From the NCBI RefSeq assembly GCF_012396185.1, contig NZ_JAAXOW010000001.1:496001-560000 (forward strand): DNA of 64,000 nucleotides, in the 5' to 3' direction. Below are positions 1 to 9,480 of the stretch, piece after piece. The notes beneath the pieces were generated by a model. It was not told where the DNA came from. It ran no database searches and saw nothing but the letters and a program-made list of their open reading frames with translations. The translations under genes were made by a program, and so were the position numbers. This DNA comes from Sanguibacter hominis ATCC BAA-789 (GTDB lineage Bacteria; Actinomycetota; Actinomycetes; Actinomycetales; Cellulomonadaceae). Positions within the stretch are counted from its first letter, which is position 1; each line of letters starts with the position of its first letter.

Positions 1-3000
1 GAAGTTCCAGCCCTCGCCGTACAGGTAGATCGACTTTCCGTCGACACCGTCGCGTGACAGCGTCAGCTCGTCGAGCGCCTCCCGGACGGCGAGCATGTTC
101 GCCTTCGAGTGGTGCCCCATGAGGTCGAAGCGGAAGCCGTCGATCCGGTACTGCTTCGCCCACGTGACGACGGAGTCGACCATGAGCTTCTGCGCCACCA
201 GGTTCTCCGTCGCGACGTTCGAGCAGCACGTCGAGGTCTCGACGCCGCCGGTCGCGCTGAGCCGCTGGTAGTAGCCGGGCACGACCCGGTCCAGGACGGA
301 CTTGGGGTCCTGGCCGCTCGCCGCCGTGTGGTTGTACACGACGTCCTGGACGACCTGCAGACCGTTCTTGTGCAGCGCGCCGACCATCGTGCGGTACTCG
401 GCGACGCGGGCGCCGCCGTCCTGGTTGCCCGCCGAGGCGTACGACCCCTCGGGGGCCGTGTAGTGCATCGGGTCGTAGCCCCAGTTGAAGCCGTCCGCGT
501 CCTTGATCGCGGCGACCGCCGCCTGCTGCTCCTCGCCGTCGGGCGCGAAGCCGGACAGGTCACCGGTCGTGGCCTGCTTGCTGCGGTCCTCCTCGATCGT
601 CGCGATGTCGAAGCTCGGCAGCAGGTGCACGGTGTTCAGGCCCGCCGCAGCGAGCTTGCGCAGGTGCTTGACGCCGTCGCCCTCCCCCGCGAACGCGAGG
701 TAGGTGCCGCGCTCGGCCTCGGGAACGCTCGGGTCCGAGATCGAGAAGTCGCGGATGTGCAGCTCGTAGATGCTGCGGTCCACGTCCCGGGCGATCGTCG
801 GCGCCTTCGTCGTCGCCCACTGCGTCGGCCGGTGGGCCGGGTCAGCGAGGTCGACGAGCACGGAGTGCGTCGAGTTGAGGGTCAGGCCCACCGAGTACGG
901 GTCGGTGACGACGTTGTGCTCGACCTTGCCGGTCGAGGGCACATACACCTCGATGTCGTACTTGTAGGGCTTGTCCTTCCAGGACGCGTCACCCGCGGTG
1001 ACCCACGAGCCGTCCGCCTGGCGCACCGCGGGGACCTCGGTCGGGTCGGACGCGATGTCGCCGTCCGTCCAGACGAGCGTCGTCACGGAGCGTGCGGTCG
1101 GCGCCCATACCGCGAGGGTCGGGACGTCCCCGGCCCACGTGGCGCCGAGGTCACGGTCGACGACCGCGGCGAACACGTCGTCGAGCACCGGGGCGATCTG
1201 GACGCCCGTCGCGTACTCGACGACCGCGCCCGAGCGCTGGACCAGGAAGAGCTGCCCCGTCAGGTACTCCTCGAGCTCCTCACGCGTGAGGGACTCGGGC
1301 AGCTCGAGCGCCACGTAGGCCGCCAGGTGCGGGTACTTCGCGCGCAGCTCCGGCGCGAGGCCGCTGGCGTCCTGCGTGAGGTCGACCGAGAGAGCGTCGG
1401 CCGGGACGGTGACCTTCTCCTTCGTCGCGGACAGGCCACCCTCGGGAGCGGAGTACAGCGTCCACGTGCGCGACGCCGACTCTCCGGGCACAGCGCCGAC
1501 CGGCAGCGCGACGGTACGGGAGTCCAGCCACACGGCCCGCGAGCCCTCGCCCGCGACGGTGGTGTCAGCCATCGCCGTGAACTCCTTCGTCTCCATGTTG
1601 AGGGTGAAGACCATCTTCGCGTAGTCGGTCGGGACGGAGAACCCGACGTTGGAGCCGGGGTAGGCCTCCGCCCACGCCTTGTCGAGCGCGGCCTTCGCCT
1701 CGTAGGTGCCCTTCTTCAGGCGGTTGGTCTCGTACGTGTAGACGACGCCGTCACGGCCCCAGTCCTGCAGCCACGAACCGAGGCACGCGGGCGCCCAGGA
1801 CGCCGCGCAGCCGAGCTGCGGCTGGATCGTGCCCGCGATCGTCGCGAAGCGGCTCTCGCTGCCCGGGTAGATCGCGGTGACGAAGTGCGACTCGTCGTCG
1901 TAGACGAACGTGACGTCCGTCTCGGCGTCGAGGCTGAGCGGGATGTTGGCGCCACCGTTGTCACGGTCGCGGCCGTAGTTCTCGTCCCACGCGTGACCGA
2001 TGACGGCCTTGTACTCGTAGTCGCCCGCAGGCAGGGTGAACGTCGCCGAGTAGTTCGCGCCGACGCGCTCCGTGAGCTCGGCCTCGACGCACGTGGCGTC
2101 CCAGTCGGCCGCACAACCCATCTCCGAGTTGAGGCTTCCTGCGATCGAGACGACGGCGTCGCGCAGGGGTTCCGGGCCCTCGCTCGGCGCCTCGCCCGTC
2201 TCGACGGACAGGACGCCCGTCGTCAGGTCGAGCGTGGCGATGGCGGCGGGTGCCGCCTCGGTGATCTCGAAGGAGACGTTGCCGCCGTCCTCCGCGCCGT
2301 AGGACGTGTCCCAGGACAGGCCGTCGACGGCCTTGACTGCGTACGTACCAGGCTCGAGGCCGGTGAGGACCGCGCGGTACGTGCCGTCGGCACGCAGCTT
2401 CAGCTGGTTGTCGAGGCACGTCTCCTTCCAGTCGGCCCCGCACTTCGTCTGCGACGAGAAGCTGCCGACGAGCGAGAGCACGGGGCCCTCGGCGGTGTTG
2501 GCGCCGAGCTTGGTGATCGGGTCGAAGTAGAACGTGATCGGCCCGCCCGCGTGGGTGTAGGCGTAGTTCTCGCCGCCCGCCAGCGTGCCGTTGGAGTCGT
2601 AGTCGCGCCCCCACTCGGTGCCGAACGCGAACTTGTAGGAGTACGAGCCCGCCGCGATGTCGAACGTGCCCGCGTACGAGTCGTTGGCGCGCTGGGTCAG
2701 CGCCGTGCTCGCGCAGCCCGGGGTCCAGTCGGCGCAGCCGCCGATCTCGGTGCCGTGGCTGCCGGGGATCGTCAGGCGGTTGTCGACGTCGCTGCCAGCC
2801 GCGTAGCCGGCGCCGTGGTCGTTGCCGACGACGGCGACGGTCGACGTCTGCGACAGGTTGCCTGCGGCGTCGCGCACGACGGCGCGCACCTGGAGCAGGT
2901 CGCCGTCGGCGTAGCCGTGCGCCGCCGCGTCGAAGAACACGCGGGGCGTCGTCGTGTCGTCGGTGCCGAGGAGCTTCCAGTCCTCGGCGCCCACGCCCCG

Positions 3001-5250
3001 GACGTAGACCGACGTCTCGGCGTAGCGCTCGGTGCCGAGGTCGACCGAGATGTCCGCGAGCGGGCGCAGGCCGCCCGTCGGTGCGACGGTCGTGAGCTGC
3101 GGTGCGATCGCCTCCGCGTCAGCGACGAGAGGGGACCCCGCCTTGAGCACGACGGCGGACAGCGCCGGGACCTCGACCGTCACGGCGCCGTCGGCACCCG
3201 ACGTGACGTCGTCGTCCGTGCCGTACAGGCCGGTGAAGGTCGCGCCCGGGGTGAGCGCCGTGAACGTGGCCGAGGCGGCCGTCGTCGCGTTGTTGACCGC
3301 GACGACGTACTCGACCATGTCATCGGCAGACGTGTCGACGCGCGAGAACGCGTAGATGCCGGCGCCCGAGTCGGCGTGCTGCTCGATCTGGGCACCGGAG
3401 GACAGCGCCGGGTGGGCGCTGCGGAGGGCAGCGAGCCGGGCGATGTGCTTGTAGAGCGCGGCGTCGGTGTCGAACCGGTCGACCGCGCCTGCGGTCTCAC
3501 CGTCGAGCAGCTTCTGCGACGTGAACTCGTCGACCTGCGACGCGAAGAGCGACTGGCGGGCGTTCTTGTCCTTGCCGTCACCCGCCGCGCCCGCGAAGCC
3601 CTGCTCGTCGCCGTAGTAGACGACCGGCTGGCCGCGCGTGAGGTACATGAGCGAGTGCGCGAGCTGCGAGCGCTGCTGCGCGGCGTCCTTGTCCTTGACG
3701 AAGTAGCCGATGCGGCCCATGTCGTGGTTGCCGAGGAACGTCGGCAGGGAGTGCGCGTTCTTCGTCGCGGTCGTGTAGTAGTCGTCGCCCTCGAAGAGCG
3801 TCGTCAGGTTGGAGGCCTTGCCCCCCTGCGCCCACACGGCCGCGGCGTCCTGGAACGTGAAGTCGAGGACGGCGTCCATGTCGGAGTTGCGCAGGTACGG
3901 CGACAGCTTGACCGGGTCGGCGTCGTAGACCTCGCCGAACATGAAGAAGTCCGGGTTCGTCGCGGCGGTGGCGTCCTTGATCGCCGTCGTCCACTGCTCC
4001 CAGAAGGAGAAGTCGACGTGCTTGGCGGTGTCGATGCGGAAGCCGTCGATGCCGGACGTCGCCCAGTGCTCGTAGATGTCGATGAACCCGTCGACCACGT
4101 CCTGCTTCTTCGTGTCGAGGTCGTCGAGGCCGTCGAAGTCGCCGAGGATGGCCGACTCGCCCTGCCACGTGGAGTTGCCACGGTTGTTGTACATCGACGT
4201 GTCGTTGAGCCACGCGGGGACCTTGATGTCCTCGAGGCCGACGGGGATCACCGGGGTGTAGGCCGGGACCGGGTTGCCCGCCGCGTCCTTCGTCGGGCGG
4301 TACGTGTACTCGCCCTCCTCATAGCTGATGATGTCCGCGGTGTGGTTGACGATGATGTCGAAGTACACCTTGATGTCGCGTGCGTGCGCCTCGTCGATCA
4401 GCGCGTCGAGCTCGGCGTTCGTGCCGAGGTGCGGGTCGATCTGCGTGAAGTCGGTGATCCAGTAGCCGTGGTAGCCGGCGGACTGGTCGGCGCCGGTGCC
4501 CTGGACGGCGCGGTTCTTGAACGACGGGGTCAGCCAGATCGCGGTCGAGCCGAGGCCCTCGATGTAGTCGAGGTTGGCGCGCAGACCGGCGATGTCACCG
4601 CCGTGGTAGTAAGCCTTGTCGGTCGGGTCGAAGCCCGAGACGCTGCGGTCGTTCTCCTCGCCCTCGGGGACGAGCCCGCCCGTGTCGTTGCTCGGGTCGC
4701 CGTTGGCGAAGCGGTCCGTGAGGACGAAGTAGAACTGCTCGTCCGAGCCCGGCTGGCGCACGGGCGCCGGCGCGTCGGCCTCGGTGGCCGGCTCGACCGT
4801 GTCGTCGACCGGTGTCACGGTGGTCTTGCCGGTCGCGGTGTCGAACGTGAAGCGGAGCTCGGCGTCTCCCCCGAGGCCGAGGTCGATGTTGGGTGCACCA
4901 GCGGCGCTCGATCCGTTGGCGCCCCAGGCGGGTGCCTCCCAGCTGTCGCCGTCGAGGACCTTGAAGGCGTACCGGCCCGCGGCGAGCGGAGCGGTCAGCG
5001 CGTAGACGGACGTGTCGCCGACCTGCGCGAGGAGGCCGCCCTCACACTCGGGCAGCCAGTCGTCAGCGCAGCCGAGCTGCGTCTGGAAGCTTCCGACGAG
5101 CCGGTAGGCGGGCGGGTCGGCTGCGACTGCGGTGCTCGGCACCGCCGCGACGCCGGTGGCCGCGAGGGCCGCCGTCGTGAACGCCGCGGCGGTGCCGCGG
5201 AGCCTTCGCCCGGACGGCCAGCCCGCCCGGGCGTGTGTTGCGTGAACCAT
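1..5250 (-). CDS. Secreted amylopullulanase (two GH13 halves, five X25-like modules), 3' end cut by window
   Basis: Exported enzyme predicted to cleave both alpha-1,4 and alpha-1,6 links of starch or pullulan. The 1750 codons visible start with a signal peptide (cleavage near residue 44, after AVA). An X25-like starch-binding module follows (about 45-130). The first GH13 catalytic domain (about 195-560) has the nucleophile in GFRIDTAKHVDF (near 405), the acid/base in FMFGEVYD (near 440) and GNHDMGR (near 505). Four more X25-like modules, each with paired Cys, begin near 827, 924, 1034 and 1137. The pullulanase half has YNHT (near 1635), GFRFDLMGHH (near 1705) and YGEGWNF at the window edge. 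An AGGGG Shine-Dalgarno lies 7-8 bases before the ATG. The promoter carries a MalR-type operator. The fold assignments are confident; dual specificity is inferred from the two catalytic halves. Confidence 0.93.
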   Translation of the reverse strand, partial: MVHATHARAGWPSGRRLRGTAAAFTTAALAATGVAAVPSTAVAADPPAYRLVGSFQTQLGCADDWLPECEGGLLAQVGDTSVYALTAPLAAGRYAFKVLDGDSWEAPAWGANGSSAAGAPNIDLGLGGDAELRFTFDTATGKTTVTPVDDTVEPATEADAPAPVRQPGSDEQFYFVLTDRFANGDPSNDTGGLVPEGEENDRSVSGFDPTDKAYYHGGDIAGLRANLDYIEGLGSTAIWLTPSFKNRAVQGTGADQSAGYHGYWITDFTQIDPHLGTNAELDALIDEAHARDIKVYFDIIVNHTADIISYEEGEYTYRPTKDAAGNPVPAYTPVIPVGLEDIKVPAWLNDTSMYNNRGNSTWQGESAILGDFDGLDDLDTKKQDVVDGFIDIYEHWATSGIDGFRIDTAKHVDFSFWEQWTTAIKDATAATNPDFFMFGEVYDADPVKLSPYLRNSDMDAVLDFTFQDAAAVWAQGGKASNLTTLFEGDDYYTTATKNAHSLPTFLGNHDMGRIGYFVKDKDAAQQRSQLAHSLMYLTRGQPVVYYGDEQGFAGAAGDGKDKNARQSLFASQVDEFTSQKLLDGETAGAVDRFDTDAALYKHIARLAALRSAHPALSSGAQIEQHADSGAGIYAFSRVDTSADDMVEYVVAVNNATTAASATFTALTPGATFTGLYGTDDDVTSGADGAVTVEVPALSAVVLKAGSPLVADAEAIAPQLTTVAPTGGLRPLADISVDLGTERYAETSVYVRGVGAEDWKLLGTDDTTTPRVFFDAAAHGYADGDLLQVRAVVRDAAGNLSQTSTVAVVGNDHGAGYAAGSDVDNRLTIPGSHGTEIGGCADWTPGCASTALTQRANDSYAGTFDIAAGSYSYKFAFGTEWGRDYDSNGTLAGGENYAYTHAGGPITFYFDPITKLGANTAEGPVLSLVGSFSSQTKCGADWKETCLDNQLKLRADGTYRAVLTGLEPGTYAVKAVDGLSWDTSYGAEDGGNVSFEITEAAPAAIATLDLTTGVLSVETGEAPSEGPEPLRDAVVSIAGSLNSEMGCAADWDATCVEAELTERVGANYSATFTLPAGDYEYKAVIGHAWDENYGRDRDNGGANIPLSLDAETDVTFVYDDESHFVTAIYPGSESRFATIAGTIQPQLGCAASWAPACLGSWLQDWGRDGVVYTYETNRLKKGTYEAKAALDKAWAEAYPGSNVGFSVPTDYAKMVFTLNMETKEFTAMADTTVAGEGSRAVWLDSRTVALPVGAVPGESASRTWTLYSAPEGGLSATKEKVTVPADALSVDLTQDASGLAPELRAKYPHLAAYVALELPESLTREELEEYLTGQLFLVQRSGAVVEYATGVQIAPVLDDVFAAVVDRDLGATWAGDVPTLAVWAPTARSVTTLVWTDGDIASDPTEVPAVRQADGSWVTAGDASWKDKPYKYDIEVYVPSTGKVEHNVVTDPYSVGLTLNSTHSVLVDLADPAHRPTQWATTKAPTIARDVDRSIYELHIRDFSISDPSVPEAERGTYLAFAGEGDGVKHLRKLAAAGLNTVHLLPSFDIATIEEDRSKQATTGDLSGFAPDGEEQQAAVAAIKDADGFNWGYDPMHYTAPEGSYASAGNQDGGARVAEYRTMVGALHKNGLQVVQDVVYNHTAASGQDPKSVLDRVVPGYYQRLSATGGVETSTCCSNVATENLVAQKLMVDSVVTWAKQYRIDGFRFDLMGHHSKANMLAVREALDELTLSRDGVDGKSIYLYGEGWNF

Positions 5251-5306
5251 GGATGGACCCCTTTGTCAGTGCGGACCACGACGTCCGCACGCAGCATGTG
5301 GGGGCG

Positions 5307-5336
5307 AGGCTAACCGTTGCAGCAACTTGCAGCAAG
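5307..5336 (-). promoter_or_regulatory. Amylopullulanase promoter overlapped by MalR/LacI-type operator
   Basis: On the minus strand a -35 TTGCTG (5335-5330) and a -10 TAGCCT (5312-5307) are separated by exactly 17 bases. Two perfect 11-bp palindromes, CTTGCAGCAAG (5326-5336) and GTTGCAGCAAC (5316-5326), share one base and cover the -35 and spacer. A further GTTGCAG half-site lies at 5350. CTTGCAG repeats are the known MalR operator of Streptomyces amylase and maltose genes, so maltose-relieved repression is a good inference. Confidence 0.7.
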
Positions 5337-5465
5337 CGCTCGAACTCGCGTTGCAGGGTAGGACGAATCGGACGCCAGGAACGGCATGATCCCGTCATGA
5401 CCAGGCCGGATTCTTGCAACGTCCGACGACGCACCCGCAGGCCGCAAACCGCCCATCCCGGACAT

Positions 5466-5502
5466 GACGAGACCCCGGCCCTTCCGGGTCCGGGGTCTCG
5501 TC
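5466..5502 (-). terminator. Rho-independent-type terminator of mdh
   Basis: Perfect 13-bp inverted repeat GACGAGACCCCGG / CCGGGGTCTCGTC with an 11-base loop, 15 bases past the mdh stop. As with the other hairpins in this G+C-rich window, there is no clear U-tract. Confidence 0.75.
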
Positions 5503-5516
5503 AGCGCACCGCGAGG

Positions 5517-6509
<993 letters not shown>

Positions 6510-6579
6510 TCAACTCCCTCGTCGTCGTGCCGCACGCGACCCGCCGATCAGGCGGGACGCCTTGTCCCATCATGCCAAC

Positions 6580-6611
6580 AGCGGCCTGCCCGGGAATCCG
6601 GACAGGCCGCT
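6580..6611 (-). terminator. Terminator hairpin of icd
   Basis: Inverted repeat AGCGGCCTG / CAGGCCGCT closes a 14-base loop. It sits 17 bases downstream of the icd stop and before the mdh leader. Confidence 0.7.
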
Positions 6612-6627
6612 GCTGATCAGGTTCCGC

Positions 6628-7848
6628 TCAGGCCGCGAGACGGGCCGAGAGGTTCTCGTCGAGCGCTGCGAGGAACTCCTCCGTCGTCAGCCACTCCTGC
6701 TCCGGACCGATGAGGAGCGCGAGGTCCTTGGTCATCTTGCCGGACTCGACCGTCGTGATGACGACGTCCTCGAGGGTCTCCGCGAACGTGACGACCTCGG
6801 GGGTGGCGTCGAGCTTGCCTCGGTGCATGAGGCCGCGCGTCCACGCGAAGATCGACGCGATCGGGTTCGTCGACGTCGGCTTGCCCTGCTGGTGCTGGCG
6901 GTAGTGCCGGGTCACCGTGCCGTGCGCCGCCTCGGCCTCGACGGTCTTGCCGTCGGGCGTCATGAGGACCGACGTCATCAGGCCGAGCGAGCCGAAGCCC
7001 TGCGCGACCGTGTCCGACTGGACGTCGCCGTCGTAGTTCTTGCAAGCCCAGACGTAGCCGCCCTCCCACTTCATGGCCGAGGCGACCATGTCGTCGATCA
7101 GGCGGTGCTCGTAGGTGAGGCCGGCAGCGTCGAACTGCTCCTTGAACTCCGCGTCGAAGACCTCCTGGAACAGGTCCTTGAACTGACCGTCGTAGGCCTT
7201 GAGGATCGTGTTCTTCGTCGAGAGGTAGACCGGGTAGCTGCGCTGCAGGCCATACGCGAAGGACGCGCGGGCGAAGTCCTTGATGGACTCGTTGAAGTTG
7301 TACATGCCCATCGCGACACCGCCCTCCTCGGGGAACGTCACGACCGTCTGCTTGATCTCCTCGGAGCCGTCGGCAGGCGTGTACGTCAGCGTCAGCGTGC
7401 CCGCGCCGGGGACCTTGAAGTTGGTCGCCTTGTACTGGTCGCCGTGAGCGTGACGCCCGATGATGATCGGCTTGTTCCAGCCCGGGACCAGGCGCGGGAT
7501 GTTCGAGATGATGATCGGCTCGCGGAAGACGACGCCACCGAGGATGTTGCGGATCGTGCCGTTGGGCGAGACCCACATCTTCTTGAGGCCGAACTCCTCG
7601 ACGCGCGCCTCGTCAGGCGTGATCGTCGCGCACTTGACGCCGACGTTGTACTGCTTGATCGCGTTGGCGGCGTCGATCGTCACCTGGTCGTCGGTCGCGT
7701 CGCGGTTCTCGATCGACAGGTCGTAGTACTTGAGGTCGATGTCGAGGTACGGGTGGATGAGGCGGTCTTTGATGAACTGCCAGATGATGCGCGTCATCTC
7801 GTCGCCGTCGAGCTCGACTACCGGGTTGACGACCTTGATCTTGCCCAT
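6628..7848 (-). CDS. icd: NADP-dependent isocitrate dehydrogenase (homodimeric, eukaryote-like subfamily)
   Basis: Oxidatively decarboxylates isocitrate to 2-oxoglutarate, producing NADPH in the TCA cycle. The N-terminus [20 protein letters not shown], the [12 protein letters not shown] loop, and the [16 protein letters not shown] region with its metal-binding aspartates place it in the roughly 405-residue dimeric subfamily rather than the E. coli type or the monomeric actinobacterial type. I chose the ATG at 7848 over the in-frame GTG at 7854. A GGAG lies 10 bases before the ATG but only 4 before the GTG, and family members begin at this Met. A 14-bp palindrome 57 bases upstream recurs before sucC. 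Confidence 0.96.
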   Translation of the reverse strand: MGKIKVVNPVVELDGDEMTRIIWQFIKDRLIHPYLDIDLKYYDLSIENRDATDDQVTIDAANAIKQYNVGVKCATITPDEARVEEFGLKKMWVSPNGTIRNILGGVVFREPIIISNIPRLVPGWNKPIIIGRHAHGDQYKATNFKVPGAGTLTLTYTPADGSEEIKQTVVTFPEEGGVAMGMYNFNESIKDFARASFAYGLQRSYPVYLSTKNTILKAYDGQFKDLFQEVFDAEFKEQFDAAGLTYEHRLIDDMVASAMKWEGGYVWACKNYDGDVQSDTVAQGFGSLGLMTSVLMTPDGKTVEAEAAHGTVTRHYRQHQQGKPTSTNPIASIFAWTRGLMHRGKLDATPEVVTFAETLEDVVITTVESGKMTKDLALLIGPEQEWLTTEEFLAALDENLSARLAA

Positions 7849-7904
7849 GCGCACGGATCTCCTGTGTGTCTGCGGGGGGTTTCCTCGGCCGAGCCTATCC
7901 GATT

Positions 7905-7918
7905 TCTTGACGTCAAGA
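7905..7918 (-). promoter_or_regulatory. Palindromic candidate operator upstream of icd
   Basis: Perfect palindrome TCTTGACGTCAAGA, 57 bases before the icd start. It matches the sucC-upstream palindrome TCTCGACATCGAGA with the consensus TCTYGACRTCRAGA. A shared TCA-cycle transcription factor is inferred; I cannot name it from sequence. Confidence 0.55.
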
Positions 7919-8040
7919 TAGTTCGTGCGGCGTGGACCAGCGCACGTCCTGGTGCCACACTCAGGCAGTGCTCAGCCCATGGTGAGAGCATCCAGCGACC
8001 CACCGGACGCCCCAGACGGGGCCCCACAGACAGGACACGC

Positions 8041-8994
8041 ATGTCGACGACAGCGCCCGAGACCGACCTCGGCCTCACGAACGACCTCCCGGACACGCCG
8101 GGCCTCCTCTCCCGGATGGGCGCCGAGGTCTTCGCCACCTTCGTGCTCGTGCTGCTCGTGGGCGGCGCCGCGGTCTACTCCTCGATCAACGTCATCGGCA
8201 CGGGCACGCTCGGCGTCGCCCTCGTGGCCGCGGCCGCCGTCGCCGCAGCAGGGTCCGCCGTGTCGCGCGTGTCCGGCGGGCACCTCAACCCGGCCGTGAC
8301 GCTCGGCCTCGCCGTCGCCGGCCGCTTCTCCTGGCGCGACGTGCTCCCCTACTGGCTCGCGCAGCTCGTCGGCGGCGCCCTCGGCGGCCTCACGATCTTC
8401 CTCGCGACCCCGCAGTCGTTCGGGACGGCGCTCCAGCTCGAGACGCAGCGCGACGTCGTCTCGATCGCCGCGAACGGCTTCGGTGCGCACTCCCCCGTCG
8501 GGCGCATCTCCGAGGGTGCGATCGACGTGTCCCTGCAGAACGCGCTCATCGTCCAGGCGATCGCGGCGGCCGTCCTCGTCGGCGTCTACCTCGGTGTCAC
8601 CGGCCGCCGGTCGTGGGCAGCGAACCCCCTCGTGCTCGTCGGTCTCGTCTTCGGTGGCCTGATGGTCGTGACGATCCCGCTCACCAACGGCGGCATCAAC
8701 CCCGCGTCCTCGTTCGGCATCGCGATCTTCTCGACGTCGTGGGCGCTGTCGCAGCTCTGGCTGTTCGCGGTCGCGCCGCTCGTCGGAGCGGTCGTCGCCG
8801 GTGCCTGCTACCGGCTCGTCGTGACCGAGGTGCCCCCGGCGCTCCTCGACCCCTCCGGCGAGGAGGACGCAGCGGTCGCCGCCGACGCGGGCATGCTGGT
8901 CGACGCCGAGCCCGACGTCGAGCCCGGGGCCACGACCGACGTCACGACCGACGCCGAGGCAACGGACGAGGAGCCCACGGCTCCGCGCGACTGA
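8041..8994 (+). CDS. MIP-family channel (aquaporin/glycerol facilitator-like) with atypical second NPA loop
   Basis: Six-helix membrane channel, 317 residues. Both half-helix motifs are present: HLNPAV at about 81-86 and GINPAS at about 218-223. The conserved arginine that normally follows the second NPA and forms the selectivity filter is replaced by serine (NPASSFG). Substrate specificity therefore cannot be assumed to be water or glycerol. Helix 1 is near residues 28-50. The last 55 residues form an acidic, Thr/Asp/Glu-rich cytoplasmic tail unusual for the family. The ATG at 8041 is the first Met in frame with family-like sequence. The gene stands alone, divergent from icd and convergent with the DUF3017 gene, with a shared hairpin between. 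Confidence 0.88.
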   Translation: MSTTAPETDLGLTNDLPDTPGLLSRMGAEVFATFVLVLLVGGAAVYSSINVIGTGTLGVALVAAAAVAAAGSAVSRVSGGHLNPAVTLGLAVAGRFSWRDVLPYWLAQLVGGALGGLTIFLATPQSFGTALQLETQRDVVSIAANGFGAHSPVGRISEGAIDVSLQNALIVQAIAAAVLVGVYLGVTGRRSWAANPLVLVGLVFGGLMVVTIPLTNGGINPASSFGIAIFSTSWALSQLWLFAVAPLVGAVVAGACYRLVVTEVPPALLDPSGEEDAAVAADAGMLVDAEPDVEPGATTDVTTDAEATDEEPTAPRD

Positions 8995-9017
8995 CGCACC
9001 AGCACCACGCCTCACAG

Positions 9018-9053
9018 CGACGGCCGCCACCCCGTACGGGGCGGCGGCCGTCG
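9018..9053. terminator. Bidirectional terminator between channel gene and DUF3017 gene
   Basis: A 16-bp stem with one A-C mismatch and a GTAC loop lies between two convergent stop codons, so it can serve both genes. Confidence 0.7.
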
Positions 9054-9070
9054 TCGTCCCAAGGCTGCGG

Positions 9071-9412
9071 CTAGATCTGCGGTGCGGTCACGGCGATCAC
9101 GGTGATCGCGGCGCACAACGTCCAGAACAGACCCACGTCGAAGATCCGCGAGCGGATCGCCAGCCCCGCGACCGGCTCCGACGCCACGAGCCGCACGCCA
9201 CCGCACACGGCGAGCTGCGCGGCAAGCACGAGCGCGGCGATCCGGGAGCCGACCACGAACGCGAGCACGCACACGACGACGATCATCGCGATGTTCGCCC
9301 AGATCCACAGATTGCGACGCGGGGCGATCGCCCGCGAGGCCGCAGCGACGTCGTCGACCGGGACGCGTCCGGCGTCGACCTCGGGGTCGTCGCCCGCGCT
9401 CGTCTGCTCCAC
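9071..9412 (-). CDS. DUF3017 family membrane protein
   Basis: Small membrane protein of unknown function, 113 residues from this start. A polar N-terminal stretch precedes three hydrophobic helices: WIWANIAMIVVVCVLAFVV, then AALVLAAQLAVCGGVRL, then a C-terminal helix ending in IAVTAPQI. DUF3017 proteins are actinobacterial and often lie near mdh or folD. I chose the GTG at 9412 because a perfect GAGGAG lies six bases upstream. A GTG at 9463 is also in frame and would add 17 residues, but would leave only 17 bases to the divergent reductase start. No enzymatic motif is seen. Confidence 0.82.
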   Translation of the reverse strand: MEQTSAGDDPEVDAGRVPVDDVAAASRAIAPRRNLWIWANIAMIVVVCVLAFVVGSRIAALVLAAQLAVCGGVRLVASEPVAGLAIRSRIFDVGLFWTLCAAITVIAVTAPQI

Positions 9413-9480
9413 GACGGCCTCCTCGTGCGTCTCGTGCGGGCCGTCCGGCCCAGGTCCGCCCACGAGACTACCGTTGTCCC

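Noticed and set aside
109-5313. Plus-strand open frame of 1734 codons opposite the amylopullulanase
   Set aside because: Composition is Arg/Val/Asp-rich antisense shadow typical of high-G+C codon bias; the minus strand encodes a clear two-domain glycosidase.
7892-7920. Promoter for icd using TAGGCT as -10
   Set aside because: No acceptable -35 at 16-18 bases; TTGACG inside the palindrome is only 13 bases away.
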